Below, piece after piece: positions 1-9,178 of a DNA stretch of 64,000 bases. Where the stretch lies: NCBI GenBank assembly GCA_016722575.1, contig JADKIY010000005.1, positions 160,645 to 224,644 of the forward strand, read 5' to 3'. The notes beneath the pieces are model-generated. The model ran no database searches and was not told the DNA's origin. It saw only the letters and a program-made list of their open reading frames with translations. Positions within the stretch are counted from its first letter, which is position 1. Every line of letters starts with the position of its first letter. The translations under genes and the position numbers were made by a program. This stretch comes from Elusimicrobiota bacterium. GTDB lineage: Bacteria; Elusimicrobiota; Elusimicrobia; FEN-1173.

Positions 1-155
1 AAAGGACCAAAGAAATTGTTTGCCCGCGGAAAGAAAGCCGAAGGGGACAGGCGATTAAATGGGAATCCGAGGGGACGAAGGGAAGGGAAAAACCGATGCG
101 GACAACAGGAACCGAAAATGACGGCGGGGAGGGTCTTTTTAGGGGCGGTTTAGGC

Positions 156-857
156 TCAACGGCGGGCCAGTCCGGGACGATCCTCCTCCACCTTCCCCCC
201 CGGGCCGAACCGAAGAATCCGGGTGGCAATTCGGTTCACCACGGCGGGTTCGTGGGTGACAATCAACATCGTCAGGCCATCCCGGGCGAAACCGGCCATC
301 ACTTCCACGACGTCTTCCTTCATCTCCGGGTCGAGGCTGGAGGTCGGCTCGTCGAAAAGAACGGCCCGGGGGCGCATGGCCAAGGCGCGGGCGATGCCCA
401 CGCGCTGTTTTTGACCTCCCGAAAGCGAATCCGGGTAAGCCTTCGCCTTTCCGCCAAGCCCCACGCGCTCCAAAAGGGCCATGGATTCCTTTTCGACCTC
501 CCCGAGCGGCCGGCCCTGGACACGAACCGGCGCCAGGGCCAGGTTTTGAAGAACGGTCAGGTGCGGGAAGAGATTGAAAAACTGAAACACAAAGCCCATT
601 TGTTCCCGCAAACGCCGAATCAAATCGTGGTGATGCTTTTCGTCGATGCCGGCCCGAATTTCGATGTCCCCCACCCGCACCGTGCCGTGCTGAAAAGGCT
701 CAAGATAGGTCAAACAACGGAGGAAAGTGCTCTTCCCCACCCCCGACGGGCCTTGAACGACCACCACTTCCCCCTCCTCCACGCGCAGAGAGAGGTCCTT
801 GATCACCGTGTGATCGCCGAAGGACTTCGAAAGATGTTGAACGTCAATGCACAACAC
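156..857 (-). CDS. Polar amino-acid ABC transporter ATP-binding protein (GlnQ/HisP type)
   Basis: Energises uptake of a polar amino acid by hydrolysing ATP at the inner membrane; partner is the fused binding-protein/permease encoded just upstream. 233 aa, the usual length. Walker A GPSGVGKST near residue 37, Q-loop FQFFNLFPHLTV near 92, signature LSGGQKQR near 145 and Walker B VLFDEPTSSLD near 165 are all intact, with the switch His in IVTHEP. The start is GTG at 857 and overlaps the end of the permease gene by 14 bases, so the two are cotranscribed. Last gene of the long minus-strand run; no clear terminator is visible in 1-155. Substrate cannot be read from the sequence. Confidence 0.93.
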   Translation of the reverse strand: MLCIDVQHLSKSFGDHTVIKDLSLRVEEGEVVVVQGPSGVGKSTFLRCLTYLEPFQHGTVRVGDIEIRAGIDEKHHHDLIRRLREQMGFVFQFFNLFPHLTVLQNLALAPVRVQGRPLGEVEKESMALLERVGLGGKAKAYPDSLSGGQKQRVGIARALAMRPRAVLFDEPTSSLDPEMKEDVVEVMAGFARDGLTMLIVTHEPAVVNRIATRILRFGPGGKVEEDRPGLARR

Positions 858-2295
858 GACGTTGGGCCTCCAGTCGACGGGACAAATACGAGAGCGGCAG
901 GCTCATCATCAAGTAAAGCCCTGCGGTGAGCAACCCCAGCTCCAGAAACCGAAAGGTCGCCGTGGCCGCTTGGGAATAGGCGCGGGTGAGCTCCATCACC
1001 GTGATGATGGATACGAGGGAGGTGTCTTTAAAGAGGGCGATAAAATCGTTCGTCGACGGTGGAAGAACGGTTCGAACGGCCTGGGGCAGGATCACGTGGC
1101 GAAGGGTCTGCCAGGTCGTCAAACCCAGGGAACGGGCCGCCTCCTCCTGGCCCCGGGGAACGGACAAAAGGCCCGCCCGGTAAATCTCGGACTCGTAGGC
1201 GGCGTAATTGAACCCGACGCCCAACACCGCCGCCACCAGGGCGTTCAACTGCAAACCCAGGTTCGGCAGCCCGTAGTAAAGCACGTAGAGCTGGATGAGC
1301 AGCGGCGTCCCCCGGGTGATTTCCACGTATACCGCGCAGAGGGACCGCAGTCCTCGGCCGCCGTACAGGCGGCCCAGGCAAATAAGGAATCCCACGCCGA
1401 CGGCCAGCGCCATCGAAAGGACGGAAATCAAAATCGTCGTCCCCGCCCCCCGAAAAACGAGCCCCAAATACCGTCGGACCGATCCCCGTTCGGGGATGGA
1501 AGGCGCCGAGGTCAGGGCGTCCTTCAATCCCCTTTGGTCCCGCGTCCACAGGTTCCATTTGCGGTAAATCGATTCCAGCGTGCCGTCTTGGATGAGGGCC
1601 GCCAGGGCCTCGTCCACGCGCCGCCGAAACTCGGGCGAATCCTTCCGGATCCCCCCCGCGTAGAGGCCGCGGCCCACGGGATCGCCGACGGCGGCCAGTT
1701 TCGGGTTGGGGCCCGCGTACCAGGCCGCGATGGGCACGTCCAAAAGAACGGCGTCCGTGCGGCCCAATTCCAAATCTTTGTAGATCTCCACCGGCGACGG
1801 GTACGCCACGGGGGTTACGCGCCCATCCCGTTCCATGAGGGTCTGCGCCAGGGACGCCGTCAACGTTCCCACCCGATGGCCCCGCAAACTTTCGAAGGTG
1901 GAAAACCGCTCGTCCCCACGGCGAACGGTGATTTGCTCGGCGAAAATGTAATAGGGGATGGAAAAATCGATTTTGGTCCGGCGGTCTTCGGTGATTTCCA
2001 GACCGTTGAAGGCGAGGTCAAAATTGTCGCGCAGGAGGGCGGGAACCAGCTCTTCCCAAGGGACGAGAACCAGGACGGGCCGCAGGTTCATCCGCCGGGC
2101 CAGGGCGTCCAGGATGTCGACCTCAAACCCCAAAAACCGCCCGGGATCGGCCGGATCGCGATAAAGGTAGGGCGCCCCGCCGGTGGCGTCCGCTCCCCAT
2201 CGAATTTCGCCGGTGCTCCGGGCCCGTTCCCAGGCGTCGGCGGCGGAAAGGGTGGAGGGGATCAGCGCGAAAAAAAGAAGCGCGGCGCGGCGCAC
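844..2295 (-). CDS. Fused amino-acid ABC transporter substrate-binding protein and permease
   Basis: 483 aa carrying two functions in one chain. After a signal peptide (about residues 1-19) comes a family 3 solute-binding domain (about 25-255, with GFEVDILDALARR and DFSIPY, typical of glutamine/histidine binders). A HisM/GlnP-type permease (about 280-480) follows, with several membrane segments and the EAA loop PRGQEEAARSLGLTTWQTL that docks on the ATPase. Fused binding/permease proteins of this sort are known for glutamine-type transporters. Start is GTG at 2295, 12 bases after rfbA. With the downstream ATPase it forms a complete two-gene importer. Specificity is inferred only to polar amino acids. 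Confidence 0.92.
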   Translation of the reverse strand: MRRAALLFFALIPSTLSAADAWERARSTGEIRWGADATGGAPYLYRDPADPGRFLGFEVDILDALARRMNLRPVLVLVPWEELVPALLRDNFDLAFNGLEITEDRRTKIDFSIPYYIFAEQITVRRGDERFSTFESLRGHRVGTLTASLAQTLMERDGRVTPVAYPSPVEIYKDLELGRTDAVLLDVPIAAWYAGPNPKLAAVGDPVGRGLYAGGIRKDSPEFRRRVDEALAALIQDGTLESIYRKWNLWTRDQRGLKDALTSAPSIPERGSVRRYLGLVFRGAGTTILISVLSMALAVGVGFLICLGRLYGGRGLRSLCAVYVEITRGTPLLIQLYVLYYGLPNLGLQLNALVAAVLGVGFNYAAYESEIYRAGLLSVPRGQEEAARSLGLTTWQTLRHVILPQAVRTVLPPSTNDFIALFKDTSLVSIITVMELTRAYSQAATATFRFLELGLLTAGLYLMMSLPLSYLSRRLEAQRRVVH

Positions 2296-2307
2296 GGCGG
2301 GGAAGGG

Positions 2308-3180
2308 TCAGGAACGCGGATTCAACAGGCCCAGCAGGTATTGGCCGTATTCGTTTTGACGCATGGGTTCGGCCAGACGGCGGAGGGACTCGGCGGAGAT
2401 GTAGCCCCGGTCGTAGGCGATTTCTTCCAGGCACGCCACTTTGAGGCCCTGCCGCTCCTGGAGCGTTTGAATAAAAACGGCCGCTTGCAGGAGCGTTTCG
2501 TGGGTGCCCGTGTCCAGCCAGGCGATCCCGCGGCTCAACTTCTCCACGTGCAACGCTCCCCGCCGAAGGTAGGCGTTGTTCACGTCCGTGATCTCCACTT
2601 CCCCCCGGGCCGACGGTCGCAGCTTGGCCGCGATGTCCAGGACGCGGTTGTCGTAGAAATAGAGGCCCGTGACAGCGTGACTGGATTTGGGGCGGGTGGG
2701 TTTTTCCTCGATCTTTAACGCCTTTCCCTTCCGGTCGAAGGTCACCACGCCGTAGGCCGACGGGTTGCGGACCGGGTAGGCGAAAACCGTGGCGCCGGCG
2801 GGGCGCTGGGCGGCGCGGCGCAGGAGGCCGGTGAGCGCGTGCCCGTAGAAAATATTGTCCCCCAATATTAAAGCCACGCGGTCGTGGCCCACAAAATCGC
2901 GGCCGATGGTGAAGGCCTGGGCCAACCCGCCGGGCTCGGGCTGAACGGCGTAAGAGAGCTTCAGCCCCAGCCAACGGCCGTCGTCCAGCAAGCGTTTGAA
3001 ATCCGGTTGTTGGTGCGGGGTCGTGATGATCAGGATGTCCCGGACGCCGGCCAACATCAGGACCGACAGCGGGTAATAAATCATGGGTTTGTCGTAGACG
3101 GGCACCAGCTGTTTGCTGATGCCCCGGGTGAGCGGATAGAGGCGGGTGCCGGAACCGCCGGCCAGAACGATGCCCTTCAT
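2308..3180 (-). CDS. rfbA: Glucose-1-phosphate thymidylyltransferase
   Basis: Makes dTDP-glucose from glucose-1-phosphate and dTTP, the first step of dTDP-rhamnose-type sugar synthesis for surface polysaccharide. 290 aa from the ATG at 3180, which opens MKGIVLAGGSGTRLYPLTRG, the invariant nucleotide-binding loop. An in-frame extension upstream to 3276 overlaps the previous gene and is not used. Other family marks: KPMIYYPLS, GDNIFYG, EITDVNN and WLDTGTH. No strong ribosome site precedes the ATG. The other dTDP-rhamnose genes (rfbB, C, D) are not in the window. It lies 16 bases after the DUF4301 gene, in the same run as phosphoglucomutase, which could supply its substrate. Confidence 0.94.
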   Translation of the reverse strand: MKGIVLAGGSGTRLYPLTRGISKQLVPVYDKPMIYYPLSVLMLAGVRDILIITTPHQQPDFKRLLDDGRWLGLKLSYAVQPEPGGLAQAFTIGRDFVGHDRVALILGDNIFYGHALTGLLRRAAQRPAGATVFAYPVRNPSAYGVVTFDRKGKALKIEEKPTRPKSSHAVTGLYFYDNRVLDIAAKLRPSARGEVEITDVNNAYLRRGALHVEKLSRGIAWLDTGTHETLLQAAVFIQTLQERQGLKVACLEEIAYDRGYISAESLRRLAEPMRQNEYGQYLLGLLNPRS

Positions 3181-3196
3181 GGGAGGAAATGATACA

Positions 3197-4726
3197 TCAA
3201 TGGGCGCGCCGATGTCCCGGACGCCAGAGGTCCGCCACGCTTTTGACCGGGGTGAACAGCGCGGACGGGATTTCAACGAACACCGTGTTCCAACGGTGCA
3301 TGCCGCCGTTCCAAAGGCCCGGCCTTTCCCACACCCGGACGGGGCGGCCGCGGAACGTTTTGACCGTGACGAGCACCGCCCGGTCGTCCGCGAAGTCGCC
3401 GAGCCGAAACGGCCGGTCCCGATGGTCCCGGAGGGCCACCACCAGGTCGACGGGGTTGAAATGGGTGGAGCGGCGCAGAAAATTCCGTTGGCGGGGCGCC
3501 ACTTGGGATTCTTCGACGATTTGCTTGCCGGGGCCCCCCGCCCGGGGATCCGACTCCCGCACCCAAAAAGGTCCGCCCCCGGGGTCGCCCCGTTTGGCGA
3601 TCATGCCGCAGACGCGCCAGGGCCGGTTCAGAACGCGCCGCAGCCACGCCCGGGGATTCTTGGAAGGCGCCCGCAACCCCAGCGTCGACTCGACAAAGGA
3701 TCGGGCCCCGTCCGCCGGGGCGCCGGCCTCCAGGGCGCGCAGCCAGCGGCCGCCCTCCTCCCACACCTCCAACAACCGCCCCGCCAACGCCCGACGCCAG
3801 GACGCGGCCCGGGACCCGGTCGGCGTCCCCGACACGTTGTCGATGTTCCGGAGGAAAACAAACCGTTCCCGGGATTTCTCCAGATTTTGCAAAAGAGCGC
3901 CGTGACCTCCCGGACGAAAATGAAGCCCTCCCGTTTCTTCCCGGGCCCAGGAACCGTCCTTTTCCAGGGCCAAGGTGTCCGTCGCCGGCGACTGGATCGA
4001 CCAGTGGATTCGCCATCGGACGCCGAGACGTTTTCCCCATTTTTTTTGAAGGCGCGCGGCCAGACGGGCGAAAGCCGTTCGGTGGTCCGGCCCCACGGTG
4101 AAATGGGCCCGGCAACGCCCGGCCGCGTCGCCGGCGATCCCCACGGCGCCCCGAAGGTGATCTTCAAAGGCGGTGCGCGCCGCGGCACCGCGGCCGTGGA
4201 ACGGCAGGAGCCCCTTGGGCAGCGCCGTCGCTCCCGATTCAAAGAGCGCCTCCAGCACCTCGTCCCAACGGCCGGCGCGAAGAAGGCCCGCCAGCGGGGC
4301 GCCCCGTTGGCGGCAGGCGGAGTCCAAAAGGCCGGCCAAGGCCAAGCGCGGAAGACGGTTGAAAAAAGTTCGCGCGTCGTTGAATTCCTTTTCGCGGACC
4401 AGGGAACGAACGGACCGGCCGGTGGCGGCGCGGCGACGGCGAAGGGTTTCCAGATTCTGAAAGAGGCGGGAGGCGGCCCCCGAGGCGGGAACAAAAACGG
4501 AGAAAAGACCCCGGCGGGCGCCCTGACGGGCGCGGCGCTCCAATTCGCCCCGGCGGGCCGGCGACCAGCGTTCAATGCCGTCGCCCACCCGGCAAGGGCG
4601 GTCGAGGCGAAGCGGGGCCGCCGGGCCCCGGAGAAGCCGATGGTGGAGGGCCGCGTCGCCCGGCGACATCCCCCGCCGACGCAGGGCGTCCCGGTCGCGG
4701 CGGGTCAGGGCGGGACGGCGGATCAA
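3197..4726 (-). CDS. DUF4301 family protein
   Basis: About 509 aa, matching the DUF4301 family from N- to C-terminus as I remember it: FVPASGAASRLFQNL near residue 85, KGLLPFHGRG, HFTVGPDH, FRPGGHGALLQNLE, NIDNVSG, PWRVCGMIAKRGDPGGGPFW, STHFNPVDLVVALRDH and GLWNGGMHRWNTVFVEIP near the end. The family is of unknown function; the glycine-rich N-terminal loop suggests a nucleotide or phosphate ligand, but that is inference. The start is uncertain. I chose TTG at 4726 because family members begin a few residues before the LTxxDxxxLxxRGMSPGD segment; ATG at 4669 is the alternative. The open frame runs further upstream to 5203 but overlaps two real genes there. Sits between a zinc-ribbon gene and rfbA. 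Confidence 0.85.
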   Translation of the reverse strand: MIRRPALTRRDRDALRRRGMSPGDAALHHRLLRGPAAPLRLDRPCRVGDGIERWSPARRGELERRARQGARRGLFSVFVPASGAASRLFQNLETLRRRRAATGRSVRSLVREKEFNDARTFFNRLPRLALAGLLDSACRQRGAPLAGLLRAGRWDEVLEALFESGATALPKGLLPFHGRGAAARTAFEDHLRGAVGIAGDAAGRCRAHFTVGPDHRTAFARLAARLQKKWGKRLGVRWRIHWSIQSPATDTLALEKDGSWAREETGGLHFRPGGHGALLQNLEKSRERFVFLRNIDNVSGTPTGSRAASWRRALAGRLLEVWEEGGRWLRALEAGAPADGARSFVESTLGLRAPSKNPRAWLRRVLNRPWRVCGMIAKRGDPGGGPFWVRESDPRAGGPGKQIVEESQVAPRQRNFLRRSTHFNPVDLVVALRDHRDRPFRLGDFADDRAVLVTVKTFRGRPVRVWERPGLWNGGMHRWNTVFVEIPSALFTPVKSVADLWRPGHRRAH

Positions 4727-4769
4727 CGGGGCGGAAGGAATCCGGGAAGGAAGGGCGCCGGGACCGGCG

Positions 4770-4928
4770 TCACTCCACCGGAAGGGGCGCGATGTCGATG
4801 GAGTTGGTCCAGAGGCTGTGGCAACGACCGCATTCGTAATACTTGAAGTCTTTGCCTTTGTCCGTGCGGGACTGCTTGACGGCCACGGCGCCTTTGGCGT
4901 TGCATTTGGGGCAGAGGGTATCGGACAT
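4770..4928 (-). CDS. Small zinc-ribbon protein
   Basis: 52 aa. Two cysteine pairs, CPKC at residues 6-9 and CGRC at about 34-37, form one zinc ribbon, with the KYYECGRCHSLWTN segment resembling TFIIS/topoisomerase-type ribbons. The start at 4928 has a clear AGGAG seven bases upstream, and the ATG follows the ftsB stop by one base, so the pair is translationally coupled. An in-frame extension upstream is not needed. Function unknown; nucleic-acid or protein contact is only a guess from the fold. Confidence 0.8.
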   Translation of the reverse strand: MSDTLCPKCNAKGAVAVKQSRTDKGKDFKYYECGRCHSLWTNSIDIAPLPVE

Positions 4929-4929
4929 G

Positions 4930-5232
4930 TCATTTCTCCTGGGCGGGTTCGACGTCGTCCGCCGCCACAAAACGAAATTCGATTTCCTCGGGTCGCAGAA
5001 GGCCGAGCTCCCGACGGGCCGAGGTCTCGATGTAGGCGTCGCTGGTGGAACGAGCGACGCGGGATTCCTGTTCGCTCGCCCGGCGCCGCGCTTCGTCCAA
5101 CCGCGTTTCCAATCGGCGAATCTCGCGCCGTTGGGCGAGGTAACCGCGGACGCTCTCGCCGCTGATGCCGACCGCGACGCCGGCCGCCGCGAGGGCGACC
5201 CAAAAACCCCGGCGCTGAAACAGGCGGCGCAC
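4930..5232 (-). CDS. FtsB/DivIC-type septum formation initiator
   Basis: 100 aa bitopic membrane protein: short basic N-terminus, one membrane segment (about residues 9-25), then a coiled coil (LAQRREIRRLETRLDEARRRASEQESRVARS) and a short C-terminal tail with the ARRELGLLRPEEIEF segment typical of FtsB, which ends the coil with a L-G-x-xxPGE-like turn. Family members bridge FtsL and FtsQ in the division complex. It follows eno directly (8 bases), the same eno-ftsB order seen in many bacteria, which strengthens the call. Confidence 0.85.
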   Translation of the reverse strand: MRRLFQRRGFWVALAAAGVAVGISGESVRGYLAQRREIRRLETRLDEARRRASEQESRVARSTSDAYIETSARRELGLLRPEEIEFRFVAADDVEPAQEK

Positions 5233-5240
5233 GAGCGGGA

Positions 5241-6605
5241 TCAGCCCCTCAAAAAGGCTTTCGCGCCGGGGAATCGGGCGGCGGCGCCCAGGGATTCTTC
5301 GAGGCGCAGCAATTGATTGTATTTCGCGATCCGCTCGGAGCGCGACGCCGATCCGGTTTTGATCTGGCCGGCGTTCAGGGCCACGGCCAAATCGGCGATG
5401 AAGGCGTCTTCCGTTTCGCCCGAGCGATGGGAAATGATGGTGCCGTACCCCGCGGCCTGGGCTTTTTGCACCGCGTCCACGGTTTCCGTGAGGCTCCCGA
5501 TCTGATTGACCTTGACGAGAATCGCGTTGGCCACGCCCCGGTGGATGCCTTCCTCCAGCCGTTTCGTGTTCGTCACGAAGAGATCGTCCCCGACCAGCTG
5601 GACTTTTTTACCGATGCGGTCGGTCAATTTTTTCCAACCGGCCCAATCGTCCTCGGCCAGGCCGTCTTCGATGGAAACGATGGGGTATTTGGCCGCCCAG
5701 TCGGCGTAGAACTCGATCATTTCATCGGCGGAACGGTCCCGAATGGCGATTTCCCCTTCCAACCGGTATTGGCCGTTGCTGTGAAATTCGTTCGAGGCGC
5801 AATCCAACCCCAGGTAAATGTCCTTGCCCGCCTTGTAGCCGGCGTTTTGAATGGCCTGGAGAATGACCTGGATCGCCTCTTCGTTGGACTTCAAGTTGGG
5901 GGCGAACCCGCCTTCGTCGCCCACGCCCGTGTTTTGGCCGTTTTTCTTCAACACGGCCTTCAGGGCGTGGAACACTTCGGCTCCGGCGCGCAGGGCGTCC
6001 CGGAAGCGCGTGCCGCAAACCGGCAGGATCATGAATTCCTGCATGTCGACGTTGTTGTCGGCGTGGGCGCCGCCGTTCAAAATGTTCATCAAGGGCACGG
6101 GGAAAATATAATCCTTGGAACGAATCCCGAACACCTGCCGCAAATGGGTGTGAAGCGGCGTCTTTTTCGAATCGGCCGCCGCGCGGGCCACGGCCATGGA
6201 GACCCCGAGGATCGCGTTGGCCCCGAGTTTGGATTTGTTTTCCGTGCCGTCCAAGGCGAGCATCAACGCGTCCACGGCTTTCTGGTCCCGGGCGTCTTTC
6301 CCCTTTAGGGCGGGGGCCAAAACGCTGTTGACGTTGTTGACGGCTTTCAAGACGCCCCGGCCCAAAAAGCGGGATTTGTCGCCGTCCCGCAACTCCACCG
6401 CCTCGTGGGCGCCGGTGGACGCCCCGGAGGGCACGGAGGCGCGCCCGCGGGCGCCGTCGGACAAGAGCACGTCGACTTCCACCGTCGGGTTGCCGCGGGA
6501 ATCCAAAATCTCCCGGGCGCGCACCGCCGAAATTTTAACGCCGGACGACGATTTGGAACCGTTCGTCGAGGGCGACTTCGCTTTCTTCACGGATTTCTTG
6601 GCCAT
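5241..6605 (-). CDS. eno: Enolase
   Basis: Interconverts 2-phosphoglycerate and phosphoenolpyruvate in glycolysis. 454 aa from ATG 6605, which has GGGAGAGG just upstream. A lysine/serine-rich extension of about 23 residues precedes the usual start VKISAVRAREILDSRGNPTVEVDV. Conserved marks follow: PSGASTGAHEAVELRD, ILNGGAHADNNVDMQEFM, the metal-site SIEDGLAEDDW and GDDLFVTN, and SHRSGETEDAFIADLAV near the C-terminus. The open frame extends upstream to 7856 but that part is antisense noise over the phosphoglucomutase gene. The basic N-terminal tail is unusual for enolase; it may be a species-specific addition or a misjudged start. Confidence 0.97.
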   Translation of the reverse strand: MAKKSVKKAKSPSTNGSKSSSGVKISAVRAREILDSRGNPTVEVDVLLSDGARGRASVPSGASTGAHEAVELRDGDKSRFLGRGVLKAVNNVNSVLAPALKGKDARDQKAVDALMLALDGTENKSKLGANAILGVSMAVARAAADSKKTPLHTHLRQVFGIRSKDYIFPVPLMNILNGGAHADNNVDMQEFMILPVCGTRFRDALRAGAEVFHALKAVLKKNGQNTGVGDEGGFAPNLKSNEEAIQVILQAIQNAGYKAGKDIYLGLDCASNEFHSNGQYRLEGEIAIRDRSADEMIEFYADWAAKYPIVSIEDGLAEDDWAGWKKLTDRIGKKVQLVGDDLFVTNTKRLEEGIHRGVANAILVKVNQIGSLTETVDAVQKAQAAGYGTIISHRSGETEDAFIADLAVALNAGQIKTGSASRSERIAKYNQLLRLEESLGAAARFPGAKAFLRG

Positions 6606-6616
6606 GGAACCTCTCC

Positions 6617-8077
6617 CTATTTCCCGGTCGAAACGCCGGCCAAAATGCGGCCCGCCTTTTCGAGGGCCTTCAATTTGGCCCGGTCCTGGGTTTCTAAATA
6701 CACGCGCACGACGGGTTCGGTGCCGGACAACCGGATGCCGATCCAGCTTCCGTCGGTCAAAATAAATTTGAAGCCGTCCGTCTCCACGATGCGGCGGACG
6801 GCGAAATCCCCGAAGCGGGTCGGCGGGTTGTGACTGAGCCGCCCCTTCAAATCGTTCATTTTCTCCAGGGTCAGATGGAAATTCAAGCGGTCGGTGTAAA
6901 AAGTTCCGACTTCGCTTTGAAGGAGTTCCAGGGATTTTCGAAGCGGGCGCTTCGTGACGGCGACGATTTCGGCCGCCAGGAGGCACCCGAGCACGCCGTC
7001 CTTTTCGGGCACGTGGCCCCGGATGGACAGGCCGCCCGATTCCTCGCCGCCCAGAACGAAGTGCCCCTGCCGGGAAGGATAGACGGAATTTTCGTGGGCC
7101 ATCACGTCGCCGATGAACTTGAAGCCGACCGGCGTTTCCTGAACGGTGAGCCCGCGGCGTTTCGCGACCGCGTCCAAAAAGTGGGAGGTCATGACGCTCC
7201 GCGCCGCGACGCCGGTCCAGCCCCGGGTCTTCACCAGGTGGTCCAGCAACAGCGGCAAAAATTCGTTGGGCGACAGCATCGTCCCGTCCACGTCCATGAT
7301 GCCGAAGCGATCGGCGTCGCCGTCGGTGGCGAGGCCCAGATGGGCCTTTTGTTTCTTCACCGTGGCCTGGAGTTCGGTCAGGGTTTCGGGGTCCGGCGAC
7401 GGGCCGTGGCCGTTGTAAAGGACGTCGCGGTTCGTGTGAAGGGCGGTCACCTCGACCCCCGCCTTGCGGAGGTATTCGTCCAGGTAACCGCGTCCCGCGC
7501 CCCAGAGGGCGTCGGTCACGACCCGGATTTTTCCGCGCTTCAAAAGGGATCGGTCCACCAATTCGTCCAATTGCTTGAAATAGGCGGGCATCGGGTCGTG
7601 GGGGACGATGAGACGCTTCTTGAGCCCCACGGCTTCGCGGCTGGTCTTGGGAATCGCCTCGCCGGACAAATAGGGCTCCGCGCCGGCTTCGATTTTTTGG
7701 GTGATTTGGGGCAGGGCGGGTCCGCCCCAGGAGGAGTTGAATTTGAGGCCCGAGTACGTCGCCGGGTTGTGGCTCGCGGTGATGATGATGCCGCCCGCGG
7801 CCTTGTTGCGCAGGACTTCGAAGGCCACCACCGGCGTGGGGGTGTCCCGCCCGCACAGCAGGGATTCCATGCCGTTGGCCGCGAGGACCCCCGCCGCGGT
7901 TCGGGCGAAATCTTCCGAGAGAAACCGGGTGTCGTAGCCGATCACGATCGGCTTGTTGTGGAGGCGCTCTTCGCGAAGGTAATCGGCGATGGATTGTACC
8001 GCGATGCGGACGTTGGCAAAGGTGAATTCGTCCGCCATGATGGCGCGCCAGCCCGAGGTGCCGAACTTGATGCTCAT
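6617..8077 (-). CDS. Phosphoglucomutase/phosphomannomutase
   Basis: Alpha-D-phosphohexomutase, 486 aa, moving phosphate between C1 and C6 of glucose or mannose. All four family signatures are visible: catalytic serine loop TASHNPATYSG (about residue 100), metal loop DGDADRFG (about 255), sugar-specificity loop GGEESGGLSIRGH (about 345) and the C-terminal phosphate loop RLSGTEPVVRVYLE. The order of sugar-binding residues (GEESGG) fits a glucose/mannose enzyme, but which sugar cannot be decided. Co-located with rfbA, galT and glgA, all of which use glucose-1-phosphate, so a phosphoglucomutase role is likely. Starts 47 bases after dusB. Confidence 0.95.
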   Translation of the reverse strand: MSIKFGTSGWRAIMADEFTFANVRIAVQSIADYLREERLHNKPIVIGYDTRFLSEDFARTAAGVLAANGMESLLCGRDTPTPVVAFEVLRNKAAGGIIITASHNPATYSGLKFNSSWGGPALPQITQKIEAGAEPYLSGEAIPKTSREAVGLKKRLIVPHDPMPAYFKQLDELVDRSLLKRGKIRVVTDALWGAGRGYLDEYLRKAGVEVTALHTNRDVLYNGHGPSPDPETLTELQATVKKQKAHLGLATDGDADRFGIMDVDGTMLSPNEFLPLLLDHLVKTRGWTGVAARSVMTSHFLDAVAKRRGLTVQETPVGFKFIGDVMAHENSVYPSRQGHFVLGGEESGGLSIRGHVPEKDGVLGCLLAAEIVAVTKRPLRKSLELLQSEVGTFYTDRLNFHLTLEKMNDLKGRLSHNPPTRFGDFAVRRIVETDGFKFILTDGSWIGIRLSGTEPVVRVYLETQDRAKLKALEKAGRILAGVSTGK

Positions 8078-8124
8078 TGAATAAAAACCCTTATTTTTAG
8101 AGACGTTTTAGAATCGGGCCCATG

Positions 8125-9162
8125 TTAGCACACGGGCCATGGCGTGTCAATCTCGACGGTGGGGGCGGCGAAATCCCGCAGGGAGGCGTCAAATTCGTCG
8201 ATCAACCGGAGCAGGGAATCGAGCGTGCCCGTGACGTTGGCCCGGGAACGAAAAGCGGCCGAGCCTCGAAGCCCGTGAACGTAGGATGGAATGTACTTGC
8301 GGAAGCGGCGGACCCCCAGGTCTTCGCCGTAAAAATCGGCGATGAGGCGCGCGTGCTCCCGAAAGAGGGCCAGCCGATGAGTCACGGGCAAGGGCGCGTC
8401 GACGCCCGCGCGGGCCGCTTGGGAAAGCTCCGAAAAAAGAAAGGGGTTGCCCACCGCCGCCTGGCCGATCAACACGCCGGCGCACCCGGATTCGTCCATC
8501 ATTCGTTTGGCGTCGGCAAAGGTTTTGACGCCGCCGTTGCCGAACACGGGGATCTTGACCGACTGGACGATTTCCCGAAGGGCGGCGTTGTTCGGCGGAC
8601 CCACGTGGTAATCCTCCTTGGACCGGGCGTGAATGGCCACCGCGGCCACCCCGACGGACTCCGCCAATTGAACGAACCGCCGGGCGACGTTTTCCCCCCG
8701 CCGAAATCCCAAGCGCGTTTTGAAGGTCACGGGGATCTTCACCGCCTTCACCATGGCTTCCAGGCACCGGGCAAAGAGCGATTCGTCTTTCAGCAGGCTG
8801 ATGCCGGCGCCGTTGTTCGCGATTTTGGGCACGGGGCAACCGCAGTTCAAATCCACGATGTCGGCCCCGGCTTCCTCCGCCGCCCGGGCCGCGTGGGCCA
8901 ACCGATCGGGATCGTTGCCGAAGACTTGAAGGCTCACCGGGTGTTCGTCGGGATAGGTTTGGAGCATCCGGCGGGATTTTTCGTCCCCGTAATGGAGAGC
9001 GTTGGCCGACACCATTTCGGCGCACACCAGTCCGGCGCCGCCCCGTCGGCAAAGGCGCCGATACGGCGGGTCGCCGATCCCGGCCATGGGGGCGAGCACG
9101 AAGGGGTTGTCCAACCGCAGGGCCCCGATGGTCGGACGGGGCAAGGGCGCGGCGGACGTCAT
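8125..9162 (-). CDS. dusB: tRNA-dihydrouridine synthase (DusB type)
   Basis: FMN enzyme that reduces uridines in the tRNA D-loop. 345 aa TIM barrel with the start LAPMAGIGDPPYRRLCRRGGAG, the signature DLNCGCPVPKI with the catalytic cysteine near residue 108, FKTRLGF, AIHARSKEDY and GNGGVKT, IGQAAVGNPFLF at the phosphate-binding end. ATG at 9162; tsaD ends 16 bases upstream. Subfamily DusB is assigned from the overall pattern and could be another Dus. Confidence 0.93.
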   Translation of the reverse strand: MTSAAPLPRPTIGALRLDNPFVLAPMAGIGDPPYRRLCRRGGAGLVCAEMVSANALHYGDEKSRRMLQTYPDEHPVSLQVFGNDPDRLAHAARAAEEAGADIVDLNCGCPVPKIANNGAGISLLKDESLFARCLEAMVKAVKIPVTFKTRLGFRRGENVARRFVQLAESVGVAAVAIHARSKEDYHVGPPNNAALREIVQSVKIPVFGNGGVKTFADAKRMMDESGCAGVLIGQAAVGNPFLFSELSQAARAGVDAPLPVTHRLALFREHARLIADFYGEDLGVRRFRKYIPSYVHGLRGSAAFRSRANVTGTLDSLLRLIDEFDASLRDFAAPTVEIDTPWPVC

Positions 9163-9178
9163 GGACGCGGAACGGCGG

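Noticed and set aside
847..2718. Long plus-strand open frame of 623 codons
   Set aside because: Antisense to the ABC transporter and rfbA. Composition is Arg/Gly/Gln-rich with no family features, while the minus strand encodes clear domains. Such frames are expected in GC-rich DNA.
4727..5203. Upstream extension of the DUF4301 frame
   Set aside because: It would overlap both the zinc ribbon and ftsB, and the translated extension is unlike family members.
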